A program made the translations under genes and the position numbers. Of a DNA stretch of 64,000 nucleotides, positions 1 to 10,112 are shown one piece after another (within the stretch, counting starts at the first letter, position 1; the number at the start of each line of letters is the position of its first letter). Under the pieces are notes generated by a model that made no database searches, was not told the DNA's origin, and worked only from the letters and a program-made list of their open reading frames with translations. Where the stretch lies: positions 1,085,001-1,149,000 of the forward strand of contig JBANDB010000007.1 of NCBI GenBank assembly GCA_037576215.1, written 5' to 3'. The DNA comes from Armillaria gallica. Lineage: Eukaryota > Basidiomycota > Agaricomycetes > Agaricales > Physalacriaceae.

Positions 1-3000
1 CACCAAAAAACATGATAGTAGCATAGGTCGAAAGAAGCTGTCTGTATGCTTCATTGGAGTGCCTGCGCCAATTGAAGAGGAATCAAGGATCACATTGACA
101 CTGGTCACTTCAACTTTCTGCTGTTGCTGTTGCTGGTCGTCCCATCTATCTCTGTCGCCGAAATACAATACGGTCGTCTCAACGCAAATTGGCATGGCAT
201 GCTGAGGTCAAGATACACAGTGTTGGTGAAGGGAACATGTCTCTTGAATGGATTTAGACAAGAATGGACATTGGAACACTGACAATCTCTGGAAGAAAGA
301 TCTGAGGATGTTGTGTTGTAGGTGGTACGAGAAACAGAGGAAGTTGCCATCACGATCCATGTTCCTCCCAAAGAGGAATCGACCTTGTTTTCCTTCTTAC
401 CCCTTCCTTCAAAGATTCACTTTGCTTTACATCGTCTATCTGCTCATTCACTGTATCCTCTGTCCGTGATTTTTATTTCCATGACCTTGATTCAGATAAA
501 ATTGTGTGGTTATGTGTTTCTCTCCATTCCGTCACCTTGTGCCACCCTCCAGATTCTTGAGAATTATCCAATACCGTTATACCCCAGATCATCAGGTTGT
601 GGCTCCTGTCATTAGTCAGAGGACTGCGGCTATTTGTTCAGGTGAAGATGGCAAGGCTGAAGTGATTACGACCCGAATGGTGTATGAAATTATCTTCACG
701 AGAGTTGTTAGATATGCAAAGGTGTGTGCTGCATTGTTTGTTTTTCAGCTGTCTTTTAATACATTTCCCAGGAGTACCATATGATGAAGAACATTATGAT
801 CTGCGGGAATGGTATGGAAGGGTATATCATTGCCAAGCTCCCAAAGGACCACAACAAGAGCAAGTTTGTTGTTCATCCCGTATTCATGGAAACGGCACTC
901 CACATAGCCAGATTCCTTGCAAATATGCAAGGCAGTGATAATGACACCTATATCTGCTCAAAAGTCAAGTCTGTCAAAGCTGTCCCACGTTTGATCAGCA
1001 ATGATGCTACGTATGGTGTGTTCATCGTGAATGCATGGGTGGAATCTGAAGGTATATGTTATTGGATGTCATTGCAGTAGACATTTTGGGTATGTCTTTA
1101 TTTCAGTGGTACTCAAAGATTGGTACTAAAGAGCCTGGCCAAATTGTAGCACAGCTCAAGGGCATGTGCTTCAAGAAACTTTGCCTGAACACCCTTCAAT
1201 GTGGTTTGGCTATGCATGCTGGTCATAGTGTGCCAATGCTGGCCCAAAAACGCAGTTGCAGCCGCTTTGAAGCCCAGGATCACAGAGGTTGCACCTGCTC
1301 TTGGACCTCATTTCTCTCCTAGGAAACATCCTGTTGATATCCAGAACACAGTACTTAATACTGTTGGTGACACCTATGATACTGAAATTTTGGCACTTGA
1401 TGTAAATGCAGATCTTGGGACTTGCAGCATTGATTCGCTTATGTCTATTGAAAATTTGTGCAAGTTTGAAGAGTCTTTCCCTCAAATGCAATTTGACATG
1501 AATATCTTTAGCACCTGCAATATAACAGAGCTAGTGTGTGAGATCTTGTCCACAGTTGGATCACAAGCAGCCTCTGTGATAAATACCGCAGAGACAGCAT
1601 CCACTCCAGAACCTACTCTGCAAGGTGATGCATCTCAGTCGACCGATGTCTGTTCCATCCTGCTGGGACTCATATCCTCCTTCAAGGGCTTCAAAATATC
1701 AAACCGTGACCTGAATGCAGACACAGATACCACCCATGGCTTAGTGAATCCCCTCTTCAACAGCAAACTTCAGACATTCTTCCCTGATGTTACCCTCGAT
1801 CTCACCAAACCTTCTGTCTGCAGCACCCTCTTGGATGAGGTTGCAGTGCAGAGCCATCATCCTCAAATCCTGATTTGGTTGATACAAAGCCCATGTCCGT
1901 GTCTGTTCTTGGGTTGGATGAGTCGGATATCCAGGATGACACCGAGTTTGAGACTATCGGGCTCGACTCTCTGACCGCTACCAAAGCTCTTCATGCTATT
2001 CAGACAAAATATAGCCTCGAGTTCCTGTCCAGCCTCTTCGAACTGCACACTACAGCGAAGGCAGTTAACCAGTATATATCTTCCAAGCACCCGGGAAAGT
2101 TGCTGAAACCAGTTCAAGAGATGGTGATGGATCCTGATAAAGAAGAGGATCTTCTGATCTTACTCTGAGCAGGTCCAGTCTGTTGTCTGGGTTTTGTGAC
2201 TCGACAAAGTGCCTATATCTGTGCAAAAGTCTTCTAGCAATGAATCTCTGCTCTTCCTCTTCCATGATGGCAGCAGAGCAGTCAATTACCTTCGTTGCTT
2301 GGGCTTTGTTGGTGGTGAATTCTGGAGATTTGACAACCCAAGTGAGATCCCTCTGGTGTATTTGTGTCTTGCTTTCTGATCATTCATGATAGATCATGCG
2401 ACAGATAAACCATGGGAATCTGTAGAGGCTGTGGTGTCTGCTTATGCTGACTATGCTGTGAAAGTCACTGGCTCTAGGCCCATGATATTTGGTGGTAAGT
2501 GCTATCTTTCACATATACCAGCCTCCATTGACTCAGACCCTTCAGGCTGGTCTTTGGGTGGTGTTGTCGGGTTTGAAGCAGTGCAGCAACTAATAAGAGG
2601 GGTCTCTGTGAAGGACGTCATGCTCATCAACTCTCCATTTCCGGTAGACCATGTCCCCTCATAAAATGAGTTCATGATGGTGATTTCAGGTACCTTTCTG
2701 TGTGGTGGTCACCCTCTGATTGGACAGATGATGTGAAGGCAGCTGCAGCAAAATGTGTCATTATTGAAGACATACGATCCTAGAATTGCTGGCGGGCCAT
2801 ATCCTCCCTTGGTGTTGCTGCATAACAAAGACAGGATCCTGCCCGACGTGTTATTGCCATGCTTTGTTCCTCGGTGGCTGTCGGAGAAGGAGACAGACCC
2901 ATGTCCTTTGGCTGATGATTGGTTAGGGCTGGTGGGTGCACCAATGAAAGTCATCCACCTTCTGGGACGCACTTTACAACCTTTGCTATGCCTCATGTGA

Positions 3001-3270
3001 GTCTATTCTCCCCATTGTTGATTGATGTGCCCTGACTTGTTACTCTCAGCTGGGAGTTGTGACTCAGGTGCTTGTTGATGGATGTGTGTATCTGGATGAA
3101 CTCTGAAAGTGCACCACCCTATCATGGTAGTTTTATAATAGATGCCCTTGATAGACAGCCACTTTATTTACATACATAAATAATGTATCAAATAGTTCAA
3201 AATAAAATCTTCAAGAGAAGATGGCATAAACAGTGAGCAGGGGAGCACCTGGTGGTCATCTTGGCCATCA
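1..3270 (+). repeat. Duplicated PKS block, copy 1 (cut by window start)
   Basis: This stretch aligns along its whole length with 57.2-59.77 kb in the same orientation, with indels. Similarity begins at the window edge, so the duplication extends further left. It ends shortly after the phrase gagcaggggagcac, near 3250 here and 59750 in the other copy. Many differences are CG in copy 2 against TG or CA here, for example ggcacgctg against ggcatgctg and cacggcgttggcg against cacagtgttggtg. Copy 1 is therefore the more CpG-depleted copy. Confidence 0.9.
545..3000 (+). pseudogene. Non-reducing polyketide synthase 3' remnant (PT-ACP-ACP-TE), copy 1
   Basis: Only the C-terminal third of a basidiomycete orsellinic-acid-synthase-like PKS is present. 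The product-template domain runs from about 560 to 1220 (YRYTPDH..., then [18 protein letters not shown] and VAQLKGM). A 50-nt GT-AG intron lies at 722-771, joining RVVRYAK to EYH. The first ACP carries [10 protein letters not shown] near 1425-1450 and the second GLDSLTA near 1960. The thioesterase follows in pieces ([11 protein letters not shown] near 2260; GWSLGG nucleophile elbow after an intron at about 2494-2546; [21 protein letters not shown] near 2775). Lesions seen are a one-base frameshift near 1055 (shared with copy 2), a frameshift after AQKR near 1250 (private; copy 2 has two extra bases) and stops in the linker and TE. KS, SAT and AT are absent from the window. A functional product is very unlikely. 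Confidence 0.85.
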
Positions 3271-4489
3271 ACAGGAAGTTTATGTATTACTATTGAAACC
3301 ATGCTTCTCGCCAATTGCTAATATTATTCTTTATTTCTCATTCAATGTGGAGTCATCTTCTAAAAACTGTGGCTTCGTTGTGTTGAAACTATATGAAGAA
3401 TTGATACCAGGTTTCTTTTCCACACCTCCCATGACCGCCACATTAGTTAGTGCTGAGCACCTTGCTTTCTGGCCCAGTTCTCAGCAAGTTCTATGTCTCT
3501 GGAATCATTCTCAGTGGACTACGAGTATTGAGAGGGAGGCTTGTGGAAAAACATGACCCAGAAATGGCTCACAAAGAGAGTGTAGTGCACTGTGCACAAC
3601 CTGTGCAACTCCTTCACACAAACAGAACTGCCAGATGCTATGAAAGATCAGGAATATTTCTGATCAGTGATGACAGGAGAACCTGTGGCGTAAGAGCTTT
3701 CTTTTGATACAGATCCTGGAGGAGAAGAAGGTCAGATGCTGCTACAAATAACTTGGTGAGTTGTAAATCTACTGACGACTTTCCTTCTTCTCATAGTATG
3801 TTCTAGGAGTAATTTCAATGTCAACTTGATATCAATGCACCACCAATATCTCTTCTGAGCTGGTGGAAAAGACTCATCATAATCAATTTGATGGGCTATG
3901 TGCAGTGGCGCTCAGGCTCCACTGATGAATATGTTGAGCACCTTTCAGCTGGGCTGGGCTGGCCTTTTCAGCTCAGTTTCAGTGATATGATACTGACTAT
4001 CCACATGGCTGTTAAGTATATATCTACAGATTCTTTCTCTTCATGATTGGTAAAGCAACTCCAGATTCCACATCATGTAGCCCATCCCCACAGGTTATCC
4101 AATAGCAGAACTGTAAGTCATAATCCTGGAATTGCACAGTGGTATTTCCTGAGTCATCTCATTTCAGGACTGGACCTTTCGTTTGTCAAAATGTACATTC
4201 AGTCTATTCAGTCCCTGACACAAGAATTTAGGTCATAGGTTGTCTCTTGAATTGAGGATTCTTCAGGACCCTTTCTGTGCAACTGTGTGCGACACTCTGA
4301 GTGATTCTCCAGCAGATTGTTTCTAATGCATTCTCTTGGCATTCTTGTTAGATCTATACTATCTAGCATTTCCAAATGACAGGTGATTCAAAAAACATCT
4401 CATCTATGGTGTCTATGTCGTTGAATCTGTGCAGACAATGCTCATTGCCCACGACATGTTTGCAATGTTTGGGTGTGGCTTCGGTGACA
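3271..4489. other. No recognisable gene
   Basis: This stretch follows the duplicated PKS block. It holds only short ORFs, the longest in several frames being near 3233-3707, with no family motif I recognise. A phrase at 3240-3290 (gagcaggggagc...tcatcttggccatcaa) recurs near 42785-42825, which suggests both derive from the same former neighbour of a PKS gene. I see no RNA gene or promoter signal. Confidence 0.5.
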
Positions 4490-4494
4490 TTGAC

Positions 4495-4879
4495 TGTTAC
4501 GATTTATTCATTTCTTCCACCTCGGCATCTCGGCATCTCGGCACCTCAGCATCACATGCCTAAATCGAACAACTTGAACGTTTTCCTTCGACGCCTGGTG
4601 ACCACATGGTTTCCATTCATCAAAGCCTTGATAGACAGATGGACAAATAGATACAGACAACGGACGAACCAGTATATAAGTAACGCAGCTCTCAGCTATG
4701 TACCTTAGCTTCGAGCTACATCCTAAATACACAGACCTCACTCTTCTCTTAATCGAGCCCAGAGTCTAGCGTGTTATATGCTCGCTGTAGCAAACTCCAC
4801 GGTACTATCGCCCTGCCCAAAGTGAGAGGCAGTGCAGCATTAGTCGCCTTGTTTGTTATTCCCGAGTCCGTCCATAACA
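4495..4879 (+). repeat. 5' LTR of the gypsy element
   Basis: This 385-bp repeat matches 31484-31868. It begins TGTTACGATTT and ends CCATAACA. It contains a TATA box (TATATAA, 4673-4679). I count 17 differences from the 3' LTR, all transitions and 16 of them at CpG/TpG/CpA positions. Confidence 0.95.
4673..4718 (+). promoter_or_regulatory. LTR promoter: TATA box and predicted transcript start that doubles as self-primer
   Basis: TATATAA lies at 4673-4679, and 34 bp downstream of its first base comes AGCTTCGAGCTA (4707-4718). These 12 bases are the exact reverse complement of the PBS just after the LTR. In Tf1/sushi-type retrotransposons the first bases of the transcript anneal to the PBS and prime reverse transcription. 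The spacing from TATA fits a transcript starting at or very near 4707. Confidence 0.75.
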
Positions 4880-4881
4880 GT

Positions 4882-4893
4882 TAGCTCGAAGCT
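4882..4893 (+). other. Primer-binding site, self-priming type
   Basis: TAGCTCGAAGCT begins two bases after the LTR terminus. It is complementary over all 12 bases to 4707-4718 in the LTR, the predicted 5' end of the RNA. I saw no resemblance to a tRNA 3' end at this position, although I could not test all tRNAs. Confidence 0.75.
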
Positions 4894-5000
4894 TTCTACT
4901 AAACTTCCTAATGCACACCACGGAAGTCTTTTTATGCCCTCGAACCGACGAAACACCTGACCCCTGAAACACATACAGAACCAAAAGAACCCCAAATACA

Positions 5001-8000
5001 GTGGCACCCCCGGCAGCAGAAAGAAGCCCCATCGCTACCACAAGAGATGACCCAAGCGACCGATCCCAACCCCAGACTACAGTGAAGATGAGCAATACAA
5101 TTACTGCGGGTACTACAGAGGAGACTACGACCTCAACATCGATTGAGGAGCAAACCATTCGCATAACAAGAAATGCAAACCTTTCCCTCCTTGACGTTCT
5201 TCACACCCTCCTCGCCATCATCATCACCGAAACTAACAAAGCTGCATGCAAGCCACCTGGTCACCAGGAACAATCACAGCAGTCGCCGTCTCCGCCACCA
5301 TCGCCATCTGTGCCCTATTAGCGCTCACCATCCTTGACTGTTTCCTTCTCTTTCGCCACTGGCGTATTGAACGATAGCTCCAGCAACAGGCATAAACAAA
5401 GAAGATCAGGCAACTTGGCTTGCCCTGAACATCTTCGCCTTCATCCTCGTCCAGCTCACCCTCTGACAAATCGCGCTCTTACTCCGCAATATAGACCACG
5501 CCCAACAGCAACGACAACGGCGCCTATGACCCCCGACCTGACAATACCACAGACCATCGCCATTGGAACCGCCCTCATAGGGGCCCTCTTGATCTTTTTC
5601 TTCACCTCACTTATTCTCCTCGCATACAGAGAGGAGATTCGACATCGATTACAGCGTTGGGGACTCCTCGTCCCTGTTCGAGCACGATACAATCTAGACT
5701 ACACCAACAACCCTAGGCATTATGTCTTCCCCCGAATGGCTGTACACCCCAGCACCTACCCCCACACCGACTTCACAAGGAACACGGTGACTACAACAAC
5801 ACATCGCCGCCAGCGTACCAGTGCCTGGCTCTCCTGGCACTCCGCAACAGAGTTCGTACAGGATAGGGAGGAGGTCAGCACCTCCGTCCCACAGACTGAA
5901 CCCAGAAATGCCACGCCCGGTCCAAGCAATGTTCCATGAACCCCCAGTCTGCACCCCGTCCCCAAAACCAGGGATGTATGGACTACTGTCCTCGACAGAC
6001 CAACCAACGATGACCAGGACTACCCTGTGGGGACCTGGCAACCAAGAGATACCCCAGAGCAGTACCAGACATGGAACCAACCCGTGGCCCCTTCTGATGC
6101 ACCCAGTTTTATCGCCGCAGAGCTGGGCGTCCCCGTCATCACAATATGGGACACCGATTCCGATGACCCCACCCCTCCATACCCCGGCGGCCCGATACAG
6201 GTACCACGCCCCCAGGTCATCATCCCACACCCAGATCGACTTGGCCTGGGGATCCGTATGGCTCCCCCAGGATGATTCCCCGACTCGGACACAGATGACT
6301 CCGATTCCTCGGGAGAGGATTTCCTCTCCTACCAGCAACGACTCGTCAGAGACCACGAATTTGACCCCCTCTGGTACGATCATCGCGGTAGAATCCGTGT
6401 TGCCGGTGACCCCTTCTTCCCGAATAGAACTGACTATGACTGGCCAGAACTATCAGTCCAAGATCACGAGATCCTCAGGCCCGAACGAACCGCCGCCTGG
6501 GATCTCAGGTGGCAGGATTTGGAACGAAGGTTCAACGCACGCAATCGACACGTACGAGAACCCATGGGCTACTTCTTGGCCACAGAACGAGGGGACCTCA
6601 TCGAGGGGAACATCCACCAATGACATGATACGATCATGGCTCACATCTTCGCAAACCAGAACCGGGAGCAATATCTCCCCGCTGAAGGAAACCAAGTCCG
6701 CGACGTACGATTCCATACCACTGACAAACAGAGGGGATTGGAGGACGCTCTCCACCCACTGGCCACCAGAGAGAACGATAGGCTACGGAACCAGGAACAG
6801 GTTCGAGTACCCACGTGGGCAGATGACGAGAGACCCGGGGACCATGAGCCGGTTCCCGATGCCTGAAACCTTCCACTACCCCTTCCCCGCCGGGTTCGTA
6901 CCCTCCCAGGACCCAACTGATGTGCCCGACTTTCACGTCGGGCCACTACCAGACTCCCCGCTGCTTCGAAGGGACCCACAAAGCAGGGAGTACAGAGGAC
7001 CCCAGACAAGTCGACTGATAGTGGGAAGCGGCTGGGAGGCGAGGTGGACATGGGAATGGAAGATGAACAGCTGGCAGAAACAGCTGACGAGAGAGCAGCC
7101 TGAATAGAGGGGATGCTCGCACAGCTGCGAGACGAGAACACGTGGCTGCAAGAGGAACTGACCAACGAGAAGAGGAAAAAGATGCCACCCAGGGGACGGG
7201 CACCAAGGCCGGGACCGGATCCCAACAAGTATTTGATTCCCCGACCACCACCAGGTGACGATCCGCCGCCTCACGGCCCCCTTGGGCCATGGAACGCTGA
7301 CCACCCACCTACGATGACGGGGGTCAAGCCGATTCTCGTCAACCTCCTCAGAAAGTTCAAAGGGGAACATGACGATATCGAGCGATTCATCGGAGATTGC
7401 ACTACGTACTTCTCCATTTTCCGACACCATTTCCAGGGACTGATGTCCCTGATGATCCTGTTCTTCACCTCCTTCCTGGAAGGAGACACCGAAGACTGGT
7501 GGGTACACCGACGCCCCGATTTCCTGTATGTACCCCTCGAACCTGACTACGGCGCCACCCAGGCCGAAATCGATGACTTCGACGCCGGCCCGTGATACCG
7601 ATTCCCATGATGGGAATACTTCGAAGAAGAATTCCACGAGCAGTTCCGGGACCCCATGATCGAGCTCATCCATGAGAAAAGGATGGGGGAGATCCGGATG
7701 GGTGGCAACCCTGCCTACCTCTTCTTCAGGAAGTTAGAACGAGAGGCCAAGTTGGCCAACAAACTTGCTGATGAAACCGCGGACGGGCCGCTTGTCCGTG
7801 TGGTACGAAGGGGGATACCACCGGGCTATGGAAATGCCATCGCCAACATCGGATATGGCATCCCATGCAACTACCAGGAATGGAAGTGGCACATCATACA
7901 AATGTACGAAGAAAGGACGAAGCAGCAGGTCTTCGAGCAGACCCAAGGGATTGATCAACGCCCCGAAAGCAGACGACCGCCCCCTCCGCCTCAACGGCAG

Positions 8001-8291
8001 ATTACCGCCACCAGCAACAGGAATGTTACAGGTGGCGCAACAAGTTCGACACCGCCCAAAGCACTGGCACCACCTAAGGGCCGAGACTTGGGAGGAAGGT
8101 GGGTAGCACCCGTAGGGGCAGACACGAGAATGCAGGTGGACCGGGCACGATATATGAGGGAAGGGCTCTGTTTCAAATGCAGTGGCAAGGGACACCTATC
8201 GAAGGATTGCCCCAGGCCGAGACAGGAGGTTAGAACAGTGATGATGACAGAGGAAGTACCCAAGCCGAAAGTACTCAGGTGGAGGAGGTAA
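5001..8291 (+). pseudogene. gypsy gag, one frame interrupted by stops
   Basis: A single frame (frame 3) reads from about 5001 to the TAA at 8289-8291 with no frameshift needed, but with about ten in-frame stops, mostly TGA (for example at 5937, 6276, 6618, 6867 and 7596). A hydrophobic segment of about 24 residues (TALIGALLIFFFTSLILLAY, near 5575-5635) sits in the N-terminal third, which is unusual for a Gag. The central part is acidic and proline-rich (SGEDFLSYQQRLVRD near 6305). The capsid-like part (LRKFKGEHDDIERFIGDC, near 7350) precedes a CCHC zinc knuckle (CFKCSGKGHLSKDC, near 8170-8210). A 428-aa ORF in another frame at 5821-7107 is only the Ser/Thr/Pro-rich shadow of this frame. Length is about 1,100 codons if the start is at 5001; the true start is uncertain. 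Confidence 0.75.
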
Positions 8292-8454
8292 AAGATTAGG
8301 TCGCTCGGGTTCTGATTTGCCCGCAGCGACCACGAACTTTACTGGTGCGCATTCTCATACCGTTGAACGGTCTTATTATGCTTTACAAACAGACATTTTT
8401 ACTATGCATTCGGCTATACCCTGACCCTCACGTGCAGGGTCAGTTTCTACTTAT

Positions 8455-9820
8455 GTGACTTTAAAAGAACAAAAAAATATTGATACGAAAAATTTACGGC
8501 CTACATGCCATTTTTCGACTTCTACGCACCCAGTTACAGAATCAGTGAACCAATACAATGCCCTTCGGGGCATAGATTTTACTAACGACGAACCAGATGT
8601 CTCTCCCCCACAAGGAGAGATAACTGTGGGCTCTCACTCAACGCATGCTGAAGTGGGGAAACCTGCAGCAAGAAGAGCGGCTAATCGACCGGCAAGTAAC
8701 TCATCGCAAGCGAACGCATTGATCGAAAAGGTGACCACCATATCACCACCCATCATAATGGCGGCGCCTGGGGCACATAGTCTCAAGACTCAAGGTGACG
8801 TCAAGGGCCAACCAGATGGGGCAGGAGTTACGACGCCTCCGCTCGCAGAGTGTGCATGACCTGACGAAGTGGCCCCCCGGGCTCGGCCAATAGATGTGTT
8901 GAGTTCGTCAAAAACCGGCCTGAACTCAGGGAGAACTGCAAGGATGGATGAACCGGCTATCAGAGTACGAGTAGCCGAGGCGAAGACCACTTCCCGTGAC
9001 CAGTCACGGGGCCTGCACCCCCAGGGACTAGATCCACCGATGACCAAAGGGAGGTTGGGAACCCCAAAAGCAACGAGGGACCCTATGGGATCACAAGATC
9101 CCCATCAGGGCCTGGGAGTGAGTGACGTGACTGGTAAGTCCGTTCATTCGGCACAAGTCAAGTCTGGCACCTCCACGCATGGCGGCAATGGCGACTCTCC
9201 CAGGAAACGCACCTCCAGTTCCTCACTTGCGACTGGGGAGGATGACAAGAAAGCCGAATGGAAGAAAGCCACTAGCGCCCAGGCGGTAAAGAGGGGGCAC
9301 GTAAGTATGATCAAAGTACCAGATGAGGAAGACAACATGTCTTTCCAATGATGGCTTGCCGCAGGCAGCCTGACGACTTCTCCGAGGCAGTGTCAGAAGA
9401 CGCTCCTGACTCCCCCAGAGTCCCCAACACACGCGACCAAGTCTCTCCCTAACGAGGGGGTTGAGACTCCGAGAAGGGTGACCTCGCCAATGGTAGCTGT
9501 ACCCACCAAGGTCAGTGCGAAGGTTCGAGAGGTCCCTCACCAATGGATGAAACCTTTCGAGGTTGATTGGACGCTACGAGCCGTCCGCGAAGCGTCAAGT
9601 GACAATGCCGCTCGCACCGTCCTTTGTTTATGGATACACAAGGACTGACTCAGAGAGCTCTCTGACGAGCTACTCCATGAACTCCGAACCAACGACGAAG
9701 AATACTCCTGGGAGAAACTCTACAAACTCCGGGAGTCGATCCAATATATCCGTGGAGCCACCAGCGATCTGATGATCCTGATCAAGCTCAAACCCTGCAC
9801 AGGATGGAAGGTCCTGAGCC
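8455..9820 (+). pseudogene. gypsy pol-like reading frame, 5' part, truncated by KDZ insertion
   Basis: Frame 1 stays readable from about 8455 to the KDZ border at 9820, with TGA stops near 8857, 9350 and 9646 and no frameshift. It follows gag, so this is probably the N-terminal region of Pol. The sequence is basic and Ser/Thr-rich, then becomes a charged helical stretch (LRELSDELLHELRTNDEEYS, near 9650-9710). I see no protease DTG/DSG motif or reverse transcriptase motif, so those domains would have lain to the right of the break. The 160 bases between gag and this frame hold nothing I recognise. Confidence 0.5.
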
Positions 9821-9851
9821 AGCCTGGGCTGCTAGATTTCCGCTTGAAATG

Positions 9852-9897
9852 TGTCAGTTGACAGATGTAATTAATGTATCAGAAGTGTCAGTGGACA
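9852..9897 (+). promoter_or_regulatory. Paired TGTCA-N2-TGACA motifs, 34-bp spacing (one of six element ends)
   Basis: TGTCAGTTGACA (9852) and TGTCAGTGGACA (9886) start 34 bp apart. The same pair with the same 34-bp spacing occurs at 13205/13239, 18666/18700, 21593/21627 and 29779/29813. At 16096/16146 the spacing is 50. The position close to each end suggests binding sites for transposition or regulation. Confidence 0.65.
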
Positions 9898-10008
9898 GTC
9901 CAGGCTATATAGGGTAATCTCGCAGTACTGCATAGCATATGAGTCAGCAAACCAGCTTGGATTAGTCATCACTCTGAACCAAGTCAATGATGACATCATC
10001 TGAGAATG

Positions 10009-10112
10009 CGGTGAAGGCAGGAATCAAACCCAAGACCTTAAAAAGGTTGCCAATATAATCACATGACTTTACAAAGATTACTTGTACTAACCACTACACC
10101 ACACTGGCATTA
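10009..10112 (-). repeat. tRNA-like (Pol III box A/box B) segment, KDZ left end
   Basis: Read on the minus strand, a box A-like TGGTGTAGTGG is followed about 75 bases later by a box B-like GGTTTGATTCC. The interval contains 'gtcatgtgat' and 'tttttaagg', which recur in the other copies. The spacing is longer than in an intron-less tRNA and I cannot fold a complete cloverleaf by eye. I call it tRNA-derived, not a functional tRNA gene. Confidence 0.6.

Noticed and set aside
5821..7107. 428-codon ORF inside the gypsy left half
   Set aside because: It is a Ser/Thr/Pro-rich shadow. Frame 3 is the one that joins the capsid-like region and zinc knuckle and reads as a proper protein on both sides of each stop.
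9340..9420. A selenocysteine or recoded TGA explanation for the in-frame stops
   Set aside because: Stops are scattered through several unrelated elements at CGA-like sites. Mutation is simpler than recoding.
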